Translations under genes and position numbers: made by a program
Part shown: piece after piece, positions 29,927 to 40,100 of the stretch
Numbering within the stretch: the first letter of the stretch is position 1
Layout: each line of letters starts with the position of its first letter
The notes under the pieces: generated by a model
The model's input: only the letters and a program-made list of their open reading frames with translations
The model's database searches: none
Told to the model about the DNA's origin: nothing
Source of the DNA: Methanosarcinaceae archaeon
GTDB taxonomy: Archaea > Halobacteriota > Methanosarcinia > Methanosarcinales > Methanosarcinaceae
Length of the DNA stretch: 64,000 nucleotides
Reading direction: 5' to 3'
NCBI GenBank assembly: GCA_016932675.1
Contig: JAFGCK010000036.1
Location: forward strand, 1 to 64,000

Positions 29927-31246
29927 TCACCTGACCAGCAGGACATATACATCCATCACATTTGTGCCTGTGGGACCGGTAATCAACAGGTCCCCTGTTT
30001 CCCTGAAGAAATTGTATGAATCGTTCTGTCCGAGCATTGCCCTTGCGTCCAGATGCAGATTCCTTCCTTTCTCTATCGTGTAACCATCCGCAAAGGCTCC
30101 GGCCGCATCCGTGGGACCGTCGTTACCGTCGGTGGCCATGGGCACAAAAAGGATATCTTCCAGGCCATGTGCTTCAATTGCAAAAGAAAGTGCCATTTCC
30201 TGGCACCTGCCGCCCTTGCCTTTCCCCATGACCTTTACAGTTGTTTCCCCGCCGGCGAGGATACATGCCGGGAGAGTCAACGGCCTGGACATTTTCCTTT
30301 CCTCCCTGGCTATCGATGCAAGGACCCTGGCAACTTCCCTGGCCTCACCTACCAGTGAAGAGGTCAGAAGGAGAGTATTGTATCCAAGTTCAACTGCCTT
30401 TTTCTCCGCTTCAATAAGGGCAAGGGAATTGTTGCCAACCAGGAAATGGTGACATCTTCCAAAGACGGGATCGTCATGCTTGGGAGTGTCCTCCACCACT
30501 CCCTCGAGCCCGTTCTCCAGCAAACCCTGTACCGCAGGGGGCAGGTTCAGGTTGTATCGTGTTACAATTTCCTGGAAATCCTCGAACGTGGATGTGTCGG
30601 GAACCGTGGGGCCTGATGCGATCACATCAAGAGGATCACCCACGACATCCGAAAGTATAAGGCTGATGGATTCCGATGGGTAAGCCATCTTTGCCAGGCC
30701 TCCGCCCTTTACTGCGGAAAGATGTTTCCTTATAGTGTTGATCTCATCTATGCTTGCACCGATACGTATCAGCCTGTCGGTCAGGTTAACCATATCCTGC
30801 AGGGAAATGCCCTTTCGGGGCAACGTCAGCAATGCAGAACCCCCGCCGGAGATGAGGAAGAATATAAGATCTTTAGGACCGGTTCTCCCGAGGAAGCTGC
30901 TGATCTGCTTTGCTGCGATCACACCATTCTCATCCGGGATGGGGTGACCTGCTTCCATTAACTTAACGATCGTCAGAGGGCCGGCAAACCCATATTTTGT
31001 GATGGCACAGCCCTCTGAAAGTTTATCGCCCAGTATTTCCTCGATGGCACGCGACATGGCAACTGAAGCCTTTCCAAAGGCTACCAGATAGATGTTTTGA
31101 TAGGAAGCAAGATCGAATGACATCCCCCCTATATATAAACTGTCATGTTCTTTCCGGACAGCCCTGTGAACACAGGAGTAGGGGTCCACCCCGCAAATTG
31201 CGTGGGACACAATCTTTCTAGCATCGCAATTCAGATCTTCTGACAT
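29927..31246 (-). CDS. gckA: Glycerate 2-kinase (MOFRL family)
   Basis: A 439-residue enzyme with the N-terminal DUF4147 domain and the C-terminal MOFRL domain. FLISGGGSALLTLP, the INTIRKHLSAVKGGGLA block, LSDVVGDPLDVIASGP and MATDGNDGPTDAAGA are characteristic. It phosphorylates D-glycerate to 2-phosphoglycerate; older annotations call the family hydroxypyruvate reductase. AGAGGAGGC precedes the ATG at 31246. Product 2-phosphoglycerate feeds the lower glycolytic route, which also includes the pyruvate kinase found at 35.5-37 kb. Confidence 0.9.
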   Translation of the reverse strand: MSEDLNCDARKIVSHAICGVDPYSCVHRAVRKEHDSLYIGGMSFDLASYQNIYLVAFGKASVAMSRAIEEILGDKLSEGCAITKYGFAGPLTIVKLMEAGHPIPDENGVIAAKQISSFLGRTGPKDLIFFLISGGGSALLTLPRKGISLQDMVNLTDRLIRIGASIDEINTIRKHLSAVKGGGLAKMAYPSESISLILSDVVGDPLDVIASGPTVPDTSTFEDFQEIVTRYNLNLPPAVQGLLENGLEGVVEDTPKHDDPVFGRCHHFLVGNNSLALIEAEKKAVELGYNTLLLTSSLVGEAREVARVLASIAREERKMSRPLTLPACILAGGETTVKVMGKGKGGRCQEMALSFAIEAHGLEDILFVPMATDGNDGPTDAAGAFADGYTIEKGRNLHLDARAMLGQNDSYNFFRETGDLLITGPTGTNVMDVYVLLVR

Positions 31247-31286
31247 ATGTAGCCTCCTCTGAGCAGATCAGGTCAGAATGCAAAGT

Positions 31287-31880
31287 TCAGGCTCTCCCAT
31301 ATCTGCCGGCTATCTCTCCCACGGAGAGAACGTGGCCCCTCATAGCCTCTTCCAGCTCATCGACCTTTGACCCGCTTTCAAGTTCAAGTACGGCATCCAG
31401 GGCGAAAACCTTGAAAACATACCTGTGTGTTCCCGAAGGAGGGCAGGGGCCCACATAAGAGGATTTGCCATAGCTGTTCCTTCCCACGACCCCTGGAACA
31501 CTGTCCTCATCTATTTCCGACACATGCATGATGTTCCACACGGCCCAATGAACGAAATTACCTGAAGGGGCATCCGGATCTGTCACTATAAGTACCATAC
31601 TTTGCGTTCCATTCGGCACGTTCTGAAGATCAAGGGGAGGGTTAACATCCTGCCCGTCGCATGTATACTTTGCCGGGATCCTGTCCCCATCTTCAAAAGC
31701 ACTACTTGTGACCATAAGGTCACCTACTATGGAACCATTGGCCTTCATATCTCTATCCAACCCTGAGACCTGATCATGCTGATCTTCCTGTGATACATCC
31801 CTGGTATCCGCGACACACCCTGCAGCAAGGGCCACACAGGCCAGTATCATGAAAGGCATTACACTGATGTGACGACCCAC
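31287..31880 (-). CDS. PEBP-type (YbhB/YbcL, Raf kinase inhibitor-like) lipoprotein
   Basis: A 197-residue secreted protein. The N-terminus is a lipoprotein signal (FMILACVALAAGC, lipobox cysteine at residue 22), followed by a linker and the phosphatidylethanolamine-binding-protein domain: VTDPDAPSGNFVHWAVWNI and GTHRYVFKVFALD carry the anion-pocket residues. It is probably anchored outside the membrane. The start is GTG 31880; a later ATG at 31859 would leave a signal peptide without positive charge. The biological role of microbial members is unclear. Confidence 0.88.
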   Translation of the reverse strand: MGRHISVMPFMILACVALAAGCVADTRDVSQEDQHDQVSGLDRDMKANGSIVGDLMVTSSAFEDGDRIPAKYTCDGQDVNPPLDLQNVPNGTQSMVLIVTDPDAPSGNFVHWAVWNIMHVSEIDEDSVPGVVGRNSYGKSSYVGPCPPSGTHRYVFKVFALDAVLELESGSKVDELEEAMRGHVLSVGEIAGRYGRA

Positions 31881-32070
31881 CCTGTGTCACCGCTCCCTTC
31901 CAGGATAATAGCTATAACTACCTCATCCCCTATTATAGATGGGTATGCCGTCTATTTATTGCTTTGTGCAACGGACAGAACAGCAGGTAAAAACACACGG
32001 TGAGCCCTTAAAAGATCCCTGCAACGACTTGCTGCACTTCTTCTTCAGTACGCTGCACCTCTCAGGGAGC

Positions 32071-32277
32071 TTATTGTTCCCCTTCCGGAATGATTATCCA
32101 TGCAATGATATAAGCTACAACACCTGCTCCAAAACTGAATATTGTAATTGCTGCCCACAGCAACCTGATCATAACCGGATCGATGTTGAGGTATTCACCA
32201 ATGCCACCGCACACACCCGCGATCATCCTGTTGTCCTTTGCTCGTCTCAATTCTTTTCCCATATTCGCACTATCCAT
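32071..32277 (-). CDS. PspC-domain membrane protein
   Basis: A 68-residue protein consisting of one PspC domain: basic head, RMIAGVCGGIGEYLNIDP, then one strongly hydrophobic segment ending WIIIPEGEQ. The start at ATG 32277 has AGGATCA seven bases upstream; the frame is open seven codons further. PspC proteins signal membrane stress in bacteria. The psp-like genes at 42.6-45 kb are 10 kb away, so co-function is only suggested by family. Confidence 0.87.
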   Translation of the reverse strand: MDSANMGKELRRAKDNRMIAGVCGGIGEYLNIDPVMIRLLWAAITIFSFGAGVVAYIIAWIIIPEGEQ

Positions 32278-32445
32278 AGTTGATCCTGACTGGATCAATA
32301 TACACTAGTATTTTTGCAAAAATACACATATAAACCTACCTGATGAAAAAAAGTAAACTGTAGAGGGATATGGCATGGATCTGTATCATATGCTGCTTAT
32401 ATGATAGAACAATGCGGCTCCGTGGCCCGGAGTAAAAAAGAGGTA

Positions 32446-32802
32446 TTACAACTGGCAAAGTTTGCAATTCGAGTTCTTGCATTCTTCATTCTCGAACTTC
32501 CACCTAAGGCCCCATTTCTTTATATCCTGGATGACCCTGATGAAATCCTCGCCGCTTTCGCTCAAAGAGTATTCGCTTTTGATAGGAACTGCGGAATCAT
32601 CCACCCTTTTTACAATGAACCCTTCTTCTTCAAGTTCCTTCAGCCTTGCAGAGAGGGTTTTTGGTGTCACATCCTGCAATTTATTCTTCAATTCATTAAA
32701 ACGCTTTTGTTTATTCTCACCCTTGTAGAGTTCAAGCAGGATACACAGAGACCACTTTTTGCCGATGATGTCCACAGTTTTGTAGATAGTGCAATCTTTC
32801 AT
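32446..32802 (-). CDS. HxlR-family winged-helix regulator with C-terminal cysteines
   Basis: A 118-residue HxlR-type regulator: TVDIIGKKWSLCILLEL, RFNELKNKLQDVTPKTLSARLKELEEEG and the wing PIKSEYSLSESG. It ends in a Cys cluster, C108-x4-C113-x2-C116, plus Cys4 and Cys20, suggesting redox or metal sensing. ATG 32802 is preferred to the ATG eight codons upstream, because a TATA element (CTTATATATTG on this strand) lies at the upstream ATG and would place transcription start almost at 32802, a leaderless mRNA. It is divergent from the siroheme protein gene, so it is the likely regulator. Confidence 0.85.
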   Translation of the reverse strand: MKDCTIYKTVDIIGKKWSLCILLELYKGENKQKRFNELKNKLQDVTPKTLSARLKELEEEGFIVKRVDDSAVPIKSEYSLSESGEDFIRVIQDIKKWGLRWKFENEECKNSNCKLCQL

Positions 32803-32826
32803 GATATCCAATTGGAAACCATTCAA

Positions 32827-32896
32827 TATATAAGATACTATCCATAATATACCAGGGTCCAGTGAATTATAATTAAATTCAAGGAAGGAAAATTAA
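32827..32896. promoter_or_regulatory. Divergent promoter with operator-like dyad
   Basis: A TATA-like CATAATATA (32842-32850) for the rightward gene and CTTATATATTG on the other strand for the regulator. TGAATT (32863-32868) and AATTCA (32876-32881) form a dyad at the expected start of the rightward transcript, a good position for an HxlR-type repressor. AAGGAAGGA (32881-32889) is the ribosome site for 32897. Confidence 0.4.
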
Positions 32897-33556
32897 ATGG
32901 CAAAAGATCTACTTGAAAAGGGAGCGATCCTTCAGAGAGACAAGGAAACATATGCAATTGCACCGCATCTTCCGGGGGGAATTGCTTCAGCAAAGCAGTT
33001 GAGAAAGATCGCAGACGTTGCTGAGAAGTATGGAGCTGCAACATTAAAGGTAACTTCATCCCAGAGGATTGCCATCGTAGGCCTGAAGGAAGAGGACATC
33101 GATAATGCCTGGGAGGACCTTGGGATAAAGCCTGGCGCTGCCATTGGGCTTTGTGTGAGGAGTATCAAGATCTGCCCGGGCTCCACGTTCTGTAAGCGCG
33201 GACAGCAGGATTCTGTCAGCCTGGGACTCAAACTCGACGAGAGATACCACGGAATGGAACTTCCATGCAAGTTCAAGATGGCTGTTTCAGGTTGCATGAA
33301 CTCATGCTCTGAACCTGCTATCAAGGATATAGGTATCATGGGCACACCAAAAGGATTCACTGTCATGGTTGGAGGAAATGCGGCGATCAAGCCAAGACTT
33401 GCCGATGTTATCGCAGATGATCTGACAGAGGATGAGGTCCTTGAGCTTGTAGATAAGATCATCAGTTTCACCAAGGCCAATGGTTCAAAACACCGTCTTG
33501 GAAGGGTCATCGACGAGATGGGGCTTGACAGGTTCAAGGAAGAGATCGGACTGTAA
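32897..33556 (+). CDS. Small dissimilatory-sulfite-reductase-like siroheme protein
   Basis: A 219-residue protein of the short Dsr-like group found in methanogens. It has a ferredoxin-like substrate/electron half-domain (APHLPGGIASAKQLRKIADVAEKYG, LKVTSSQRIAIVGL) followed by the siroheme-4Fe4S cysteines CPGSTFC...GCMNSC. It is about half the size of assimilatory sulfite reductases, and no DsrB-like partner is present. Substrate is unknown; roles in sulfur, nitrite or methanogenesis-related redox have been proposed for the family. It heads an apparent operon with CGGC, ferredoxin and GXGXG genes. Confidence 0.82.
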   Translation: MAKDLLEKGAILQRDKETYAIAPHLPGGIASAKQLRKIADVAEKYGAATLKVTSSQRIAIVGLKEEDIDNAWEDLGIKPGAAIGLCVRSIKICPGSTFCKRGQQDSVSLGLKLDERYHGMELPCKFKMAVSGCMNSCSEPAIKDIGIMGTPKGFTVMVGGNAAIKPRLADVIADDLTEDEVLELVDKIISFTKANGSKHRLGRVIDEMGLDRFKEEIGL

Positions 33557-33640
33557 GAATAATAGATTTTTTGGAGTCGGAGGTTCCTCTATTTTTCTTA
33601 AAACGAAGCTGATACTATCGAAGATGCTGAAAGGACCACA

Positions 33641-33958
33641 AAGATCGCTGTTGTAAGATGCGACATCGTTTCCAAGACGTGCCCGGGAGTTGAATGCTTC
33701 ATGGCATTCAACAAGCGCAGCATGCATTTCAGTCAATATGATGATAAAGCAGAAATAGTAGCTTTCTTTACATGTGGGGGATGCCCGGGACGCAGGGTAT
33801 ACCGCCTTATAAAGTCCCTCAAGAAGTCCGGGGTCGATGTGGTCCATCTCAGCTCATGTATGCAGATGGACAACTATCCAGAGTGCCCGCATATAGAGGA
33901 GATAAAAAAGACGATCAAGGATACAGGAATCAGTATCGTTGAAGGGACACATCACTGA
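33641..33958 (+). CDS. CGGC-domain protein, no normal start codon
   Basis: A roughly 105-residue CGGC-domain (DUF1847-like, pfam CGGC) protein. The frame reads KIAVVRCDIVSKTCPGVECF, then FFTCGGCPGRRVYRLIKSL and HLSSCMQMDNYPECPHIEEI, ending EGTHH; these carry all the conserved cysteines. The first ATG is 33701, which would delete the first three conserved cysteines. Upstream there is no ATG/GTG/TTG down to the stop at 33599; AAAGGA (33630-33635) is spaced for ATC at 33644. So either a non-standard start, a mutated ATG (ACA at 33638) or sequence error. Probably binds metal or Fe-S; function unknown. Confidence 0.7.
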   Translation, partial: KIAVVRCDIVSKTCPGVECFMAFNKRSMHFSQYDDKAEIVAFFTCGGCPGRRVYRLIKSLKKSGVDVVHLSSCMQMDNYPECPHIEEIKKTIKDTGISIVEGTHH

Positions 33959-33974
33959 TATCCGGGAGTATGTA

Positions 33975-34343
33975 ATGATCACAAGAACAATTGTCAAAAT
34001 AGATGAGGAGAAATGTAACGGATGCGGGAAATGCATTGCCCCCTGTGCAGAGGGAGCCATCGCGCTTGTCAATGGCAAGGCAAAAGTGATCTCAGAAGAA
34101 CTGTGTGACGGCATGGGATTCTGTATCGGAGTATGTCCGGTAGGTGCCATATCCGTAGAGCAGAGACAGACCCTGGAGTTCAACCCGGAAAAGGCCAGAG
34201 CGCAACCCGTAAGGACCGATGTCTCCATCCGGTGCTTCAGATGCGGCTGTGGAGAGAACAAAGCTTACCTCCTTCCCTTAAGGCACAACATGGAAAGCCT
34301 GTGGGTATGCACACGGTGCCTTCCACAACTCATACATGGATAG
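33975..34343 (+). CDS. Ferredoxin with extra C-terminal CxxC domain
   Basis: A 122-residue 2[4Fe-4S]-type ferredoxin: CNGCGKCIAPC is a normal cluster site, while the second (CDGMGFCIGVCPVGA) has the CxGxGxC form common in archaeal ferredoxins. The C-terminal part has CFRCGCG and CTRC, perhaps a zinc or third Fe-S site. ATG 33975 with GGGAG upstream is chosen; the open frame begins earlier. It is 16 bases after the CGGC gene and probably delivers electrons to or from the siroheme protein. Confidence 0.85.
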   Translation: MITRTIVKIDEEKCNGCGKCIAPCAEGAIALVNGKAKVISEELCDGMGFCIGVCPVGAISVEQRQTLEFNPEKARAQPVRTDVSIRCFRCGCGENKAYLLPLRHNMESLWVCTRCLPQLIHG

Positions 34344-34444
34344 ACCTTTATGGTTATCATTATAGAACTGACAAAAACAGCAGACTACCTTTGTGATTAT
34401 ACATTCAATTTCCACTGGCATAACAGGACGATCGGCCCTGATGA

Positions 34445-35327
34445 TGTTATCCTTCCCAGAAAAGTACCAGGTACACCTACAGTGACCTGGTTGAAGCACT
34501 GAAATCAGAAGATGATGTCCGCATCAGGGGAGATGTTGGAAAGAATTTCGCCTACAGCATGGGGGCCGACCTTAAACACTTCGGAGGTAGCGGGGATGCA
34601 GAAAATGCAGGAAAGATCATCGTTGATGGGAACATCGGCCCGGAGGCTGCCATGGGCATGGTTGCAGGTTCGCTCTACGTCGGGGACAGGATCGAAGAAC
34701 CAGTCGGGAACATCATTGAGGTTGTATCTGACAATGAGAATTACAGAAAGTTTCGTTCCATTACGGACATAGCCTGCAATGGACCAGGGAATGACAACCT
34801 GATATCAAATGAATACAATGCAGACGAAGGAACAATTACACTCAAAGACGGCATACTCCGGGGAACCATTGGTGCACGCTGCTACAGGCCTGTGAACATC
34901 ATCGTTGAAACGATACGTATAACGGGACAGGTGTCCTTATGAGAGAAGGCACCGTCACTGTGCATGGCAATGCCGGAATGAATACCGGCTCACACCTCTA
35001 TGGAGGTACTGTGGCAGTACTTGACAGTGTAGGAGAATTCGCAGGTGCTTACATGAAAGACGGCGTGCTTGCCTTCCACAAAGCCAGGGGTTTCATTGGT
35101 GCCGGCATGTCGGGAGGCAGTATATACTCCAGAGATAAGGCAAAGACCGGCTCACCTGCAGCAAAGGTCAGGATGAAAGGGGAAGACGGTGCACTTATGA
35201 GAAGACTGATGGGGCCGGGAGAGTGGAGTCCATGCTCTACAACAAATACGAGGTAGAGAAGGAAAAAGAAAAATACACGGAAGTCCGCATGCGCGACGGA
35301 TCTGTGGTTATGAGAAGGATCGAGTGA
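34445..35327 (+). pseudogene. GXGXG-domain (glutamate synthase domain 3/FwdC-like) gene, broken
   Basis: Three reading frames together make one GXGXG beta-helix protein: open from 34445 (YSDLVEALKSEDDVRIRGDV) to TGA 34942, then ATG 34939 (EGTVTVHGNAG, GEFAGAYMKDGVLAFHKA) to 35256, then a third frame from about 35220 (VESMLYNKYEVEKEKEKY) to TGA 35327. The first part has no ATG before 34559. The first junction is an ATGA overlap and might be translated as two coupled cistrons, but the second is a plain frameshift. The domain forms the FMN/Fe-S contact scaffold in glutamate synthases and formylmethanofuran dehydrogenase C. Likely a decaying gene or assembly errors. 35328-35505 shows nothing I recognise. 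Confidence 0.65.
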
Positions 35328-35505
35328 AATAAAATATTCACGGATGCCCCTGAAACTTAGCTCCCCGAGACCTTTTTTATGAGCTGTGTGAACATCTTAC
35401 CGCTCCATCATATCAGCCTGGGATCCACCTAATGCTTGCACCATACCAGCTGAACGAGTTAGAGATGACCATCCGGAACATTGAATGAAAACTCCCCAAT
35501 GAAGC

Positions 35506-36951
35506 TTATTGGATAGTAATGAATTTGAGGAGGTTAGTCCCGCCGGGATGGCCCTGACCACCTGGTTGTCCCTGTGTAAGAATGATCATGTCACCTGGAT
35601 CGACAAAACCCCATTTTTTCAGCGTATCGGTCACTGTGACCTCCCAGTCATCAACATGCTCCCTGACATATGTAGGATGTACAGCATACTGTAATGCCAA
35701 TTGCTCGCATATCTCCGGATAGCGGCTAAAGGCCAGTATCCACCTGTCCGGCCTGAAACGTGAGATATTCCGCGGAGTCTTTCCGGACACAGTAGGGGTT
35801 ACAACATATTTTACGGGGAGGTTCTGAAGGGCATCGTTCACCTGCATGGAGATCACGTCCTCAACACCAGGGTGCATGCGGCGAAGAGCCCTTTTCATCA
35901 TTTCAGTACCCTCCTTGTTATTACTTCTCCAGACCTCGGTCGATCTTGCGATCCTGACCATCATCTTCACAGTCTCTACCGGATACTTCCCCACAGCGGT
36001 CTCTGCTGAAAGCATCACGGCATCCGTACCGTCGATAATGGCATTTGCAACGTCCGTGGCCTCGGCCCTTGTCGGACGGATATTCTCTATCATGGACTCA
36101 AGCATCTGCGTTGCGGTGATCACCGGCTTGCTGAGCAGGTTGGTCTTGTGTATTATCTCTTTTTGTACCACAGGCACATCCTGGATCGGTATCTCCACAC
36201 CCAGGTCACCACGGGCTATCATAATGCCGTCACTTTCAGCTATGATAGCATCGATATTCCTTACAGCCTTTTCACGTTCTATCTTGGATATCACGAAGAT
36301 ATCCCTGCCTTTATCAGCCGCATAACCGCGCAATTTCCTGATATCTTCCGCAGATTCTATGAAAGACGCACAAAAAACATGAATATCCTCATTCAGGGCA
36401 AAGTCAACTATCTCAAGGTCCCTGTCTGTGATAGGGTCTATGAACAGAGCAGCGCCCGGGATATTCAGTCCCTTATTTGAAGACAGAGGGCCGCCGACCA
36501 TCACCTCACAACAGATATCCTCACCCTGAACAGCAGTACAGTTAAGCTGGATGAATCCATCGTTCAGGTACACAACCCTGCCTATATCCAGGCTTTGTGC
36601 AAGTCTTTTGTAATTCACAGGGATAACCAATTCCGTGCCCGGTACATCCCTTGTGGTCAGGGTGACATGACTGCCTTTTTTCAGGAAGACCGGTTCATCC
36701 TGAAACTTTCCAACCCTCATCTTAGGACCGGGCAGGTCAGCAAGTATTGTGACAAACTTATCCAGATCGGAGCTTATTGACCTGATCCTTCTGATAATTT
36801 CATGCTGGTCTTCAAGATCACCATGGGAAAAGTTCAGTCTGGCAACATTCATTCCATTGATTATCAGCTCTTTCAGCACTTCCTCAGAGGAAGATGCCGG
36901 GCCGATCGTGCACACGATCTTTGTTTTGTTCTCTGGCAGATGCATGGTCAT
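35506..36951 (-). CDS. pyk: Pyruvate kinase
   Basis: A 481-residue pyruvate kinase. TKIVCTIGPASSSEEVLKEL, the NFSHGD loop, FVISKIER with the catalytic lysine, MIARGDLGVEIP and PVITATQMLESMI with RPTRAEATDVANAIIDGTDAVMLS are all present; the C-terminal regulatory domain is complete. ATG 36951 has GAGG six bases upstream on its strand. Catalyses phosphoenolpyruvate to pyruvate. Transcribed divergently from the lactate-dehydrogenase-like gene 160 bases away. Confidence 0.95.
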   Translation of the reverse strand: MTMHLPENKTKIVCTIGPASSSEEVLKELIINGMNVARLNFSHGDLEDQHEIIRRIRSISSDLDKFVTILADLPGPKMRVGKFQDEPVFLKKGSHVTLTTRDVPGTELVIPVNYKRLAQSLDIGRVVYLNDGFIQLNCTAVQGEDICCEVMVGGPLSSNKGLNIPGAALFIDPITDRDLEIVDFALNEDIHVFCASFIESAEDIRKLRGYAADKGRDIFVISKIEREKAVRNIDAIIAESDGIMIARGDLGVEIPIQDVPVVQKEIIHKTNLLSKPVITATQMLESMIENIRPTRAEATDVANAIIDGTDAVMLSAETAVGKYPVETVKMMVRIARSTEVWRSNNKEGTEMMKRALRRMHPGVEDVISMQVNDALQNLPVKYVVTPTVSGKTPRNISRFRPDRWILAFSRYPEICEQLALQYAVHPTYVREHVDDWEVTVTDTLKKWGFVDPGDMIILTQGQPGGQGHPGGTNLLKFITIQ

Positions 36952-37112
36952 ATCGTTCCTCGGTTACTCCGGTTCTGTACTATTATGGAACTGATTGAAT
37001 TAAGGTTTATTCCGCAGCATTCAAACGCCTTTATATAATCGCAGATCGAAGGATGGGTCATCAGGGATTCCTGTAAAGATATGGAAATGACATCGATAAT
37101 TGGAGTGTTGTG

Positions 37113-40100
37113 ATGGCAACTGCGGTTTATGAACTGACGGATGAACAAAAGCAAGAGCTTTCATCTATTTTCGGGAAAGGGGTCAATTTCAGGGAAAAGG
37201 AAAGGCACTACTACACCCATGATGTAGGTGCACTGCCATCCCTTGTAAAAAGAATGATCGGCAAGACAATGCCTGCTGCAATTGTAAAGGTCACCGGTGA
37301 GGAGAAAGCTGTCGGGCTTATGAAGTTTGCACGCAAGTACGGCATTCCTGTTGTACCAAGGGCGGGTGCATCTTCAGGTTACGGCGGCATCATCCCTACA
37401 AAAGGCGGTATTGTCGCCGATATGACACCCATGAGGAGGATCATCAGTATAGACAAAGAGAATCACCTGGCTACAGTGGGAGCAGGCATGATATGGTATG
37501 ACCTGGAAACAAAGCTGAAAGAGGAAGGACTTGCTGTCCGGGCTGTTCCCTCCAGCGCACTTTCGGCAACCGTGGGAGGCTGGCTTGCCCAGAACGGTGT
37601 TGGTTACGGAAGCTATGAATACGGCTGGTCACAGGACACCATGAGCTCAGCACGGGTCGTGCTTCCCAACGGCGAGGTAAAAGAGTTTGCAGGGGAAGAG
37701 CTGGATAAGATCACAGGCACCATGGGGACCACGGGCATAATCACACAGGTAACCCTTAAGACCAGGGACTATGAGAAGAATTCAGCCATTTCAGCAGGGT
37801 TCCCTGATGCCGGCAGTATGAAGGAAGCCATCAAAAAAGTGAGTGAGAAGAAGATCCCTGTCTGGGCCATATCGTTCATTAACCCCCAATGGGCCGATAT
37901 GAAGAACCGTGCACCACACAAGACACACTACGGAGAGACCGTAGAGGAGCACAGGCCCGAGCTTCCTCATTCCTATATATGTAACTTCGCCTACCCGGAG
38001 TCAAGGGATATCAGCGGGCTTAAAGAGACAATTGAAAAGGCAGGAGGAAAGGTGCTGCCCGAAGAGGTCGCAGAACATGAGACCCGGGAATGGTTCAGGT
38101 CCATGAAGGTCAAAAGGCTTGGTCCGTCATTCATTCCCGCAGAAGTGGTCGTCCCGGTGGACAGTATCGACACCATGTTCAATGCGATAAACGATAAGAT
38201 AGGACAGCCTGTACTTGTGGAGGGAATGGTCGCAAAGGGTGACGAAGCTGTCATGCTCTGTTTCATGCCGCACTCTGAGACATCGTTCAGGTATAATCTT
38301 GCATTCCCGCTTGCTTTGAGCATAGTCAAAATTGCCGAAGAGAACGGCGGCAGGATATATTCCTCAGGACTTTACTTCGCAAGGCAGGCAGAGAACGTCT
38401 TTGGCAGGAGACTACCGGTTATCAGGGAATTCAAAAAGCAGGTCGATCCCGATGACATAATGAACCCCGAGACCCTCACAGGCAGATCCATGCTGAAGAC
38501 TGGGCTTTCCTTTGCAAAGACATTTGAACCCATGGCCCGTGTTGTGGGCAATATGTCGGGGGTTGACAGACAGGAGTTCAGGGATACAAAAGGAATTCCC
38601 GGTGACATAGTCTCCCATGCATACACCTGTGCCCAGTGCGGATACTGTGTGAACGAATGTGATCAGTACTACGGGCGCGGCTGGGAATCCCAGTCACCCA
38701 GGGGCAAATGGTTCTTCCTCAAGGAATACTTTGCAGGCAGGATGGAACTCGACCAGGAGCAGGTTGATACCTTCCTTGCATGTACCACCTGTGAGATGTG
38801 TGATCATTTCTGTCAGCTGGACCTTCCCATTGAGCGCTCATGGATGACACTCAGGGAGAATCTTGTCCAGAAGAGAGGCATGATGACCATCCCGCCCTTT
38901 GAGATCATGGCTCAGAGCCTTGACAACCAGAGGAATATATGGGCAAGCTACAGGAAAGACAGGGACATGTGGATGCCCGATGACATCCGGGCAAAGGTCA
39001 GGGACAAGGCTGATATCGCCTATTTTGCCGGGTGTACCGCATCCTTTGTGGAGAAGGATGTTGCCATAGGTGCTGTCAGGCTTCTTGATGATGCGGGAAT
39101 TGAGTTCACTACCCTGGGCGACAGGGAAGCATGCTGTGGAATACCGATGCTGGTCGCAGGAAAATGGGATGTTTTTGAGAGAATACTTAAAATGAACATC
39201 GCCAACATGCAGAAACAGGAAGTTAAAACAGTCATCACATCGTGTCCTGCCTGCCTTCTCATGTGGAGGACCATCTATCCCCAGTGGGCTGAGAAACTCG
39301 GCATGGACTTCGATATAGAAGCAAAGCACTATTCCGAAGTGCTCGTGGATAAGATGGATGTGCTGAAACCCAAGTTCAAGGTCCCCTTGAACAAGACCAT
39401 TGCCTGGCACGACTCATGCCACATCGGAAGGGCAGGTGCCGGAGTCTACGAGCCTCCGCGTGAGCTGCTCAAGGCAATTCCAGGTGTTAAGTTAAGGGAA
39501 ATGGAGCACAACCGCGAGAAAGCGCTGTGCTGTGGTTCTGTTGTAACGCTCATCGATGAGCCGGATGTTGCATGCAGGATCGGCAACGTTCGTTTGCAGG
39601 AAGCGGTTGACCAGGATGCCGACATCATGGCTGCACTCTGCCCATGCTGTCTTGTTCAGTTCAGGGTCGCTGCCAGGGAGAACAATGTGGAGATGAAGAT
39701 AGAGGACCTTGGCGCTCTGGCAGCCCGCAGTCTTGGTTACGATATCCCTGAAACGACTGAGGATGCTCTTGTTGCCTGGGCAACTTTCGACAAGATGATC
39801 GAACTCATGGTGCCGGAGAACATGACCGAGATGATGGTGGAATTGCTGCCTGACATGATAGGTGCAATGCCTTCCTACATGCGGGCAATGATGAAGACCA
39901 TGAAGTACGTACCCGGCATGGATGCCCTCATGCGACCGATGATGCCAAGGATGATGCCCCTGCTCATGCCATCCCTTATGCCGAAAGTAATGCCAAGAAT
40001 GCTCGAGGCCGTTGAGAAGAGGGTGCCGATGCCTGAGCATATAAAGGAGCAGATGCCTGACCTCATGCCTGCGGCAATGAACAACCTGATGCCTAACATG

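Noticed and set aside
33557-33600. Terminator after the siroheme gene (GGAGGTTCCTC)
   Set aside because: Stem of only four pairs with a two-base loop; the operon seems to continue.
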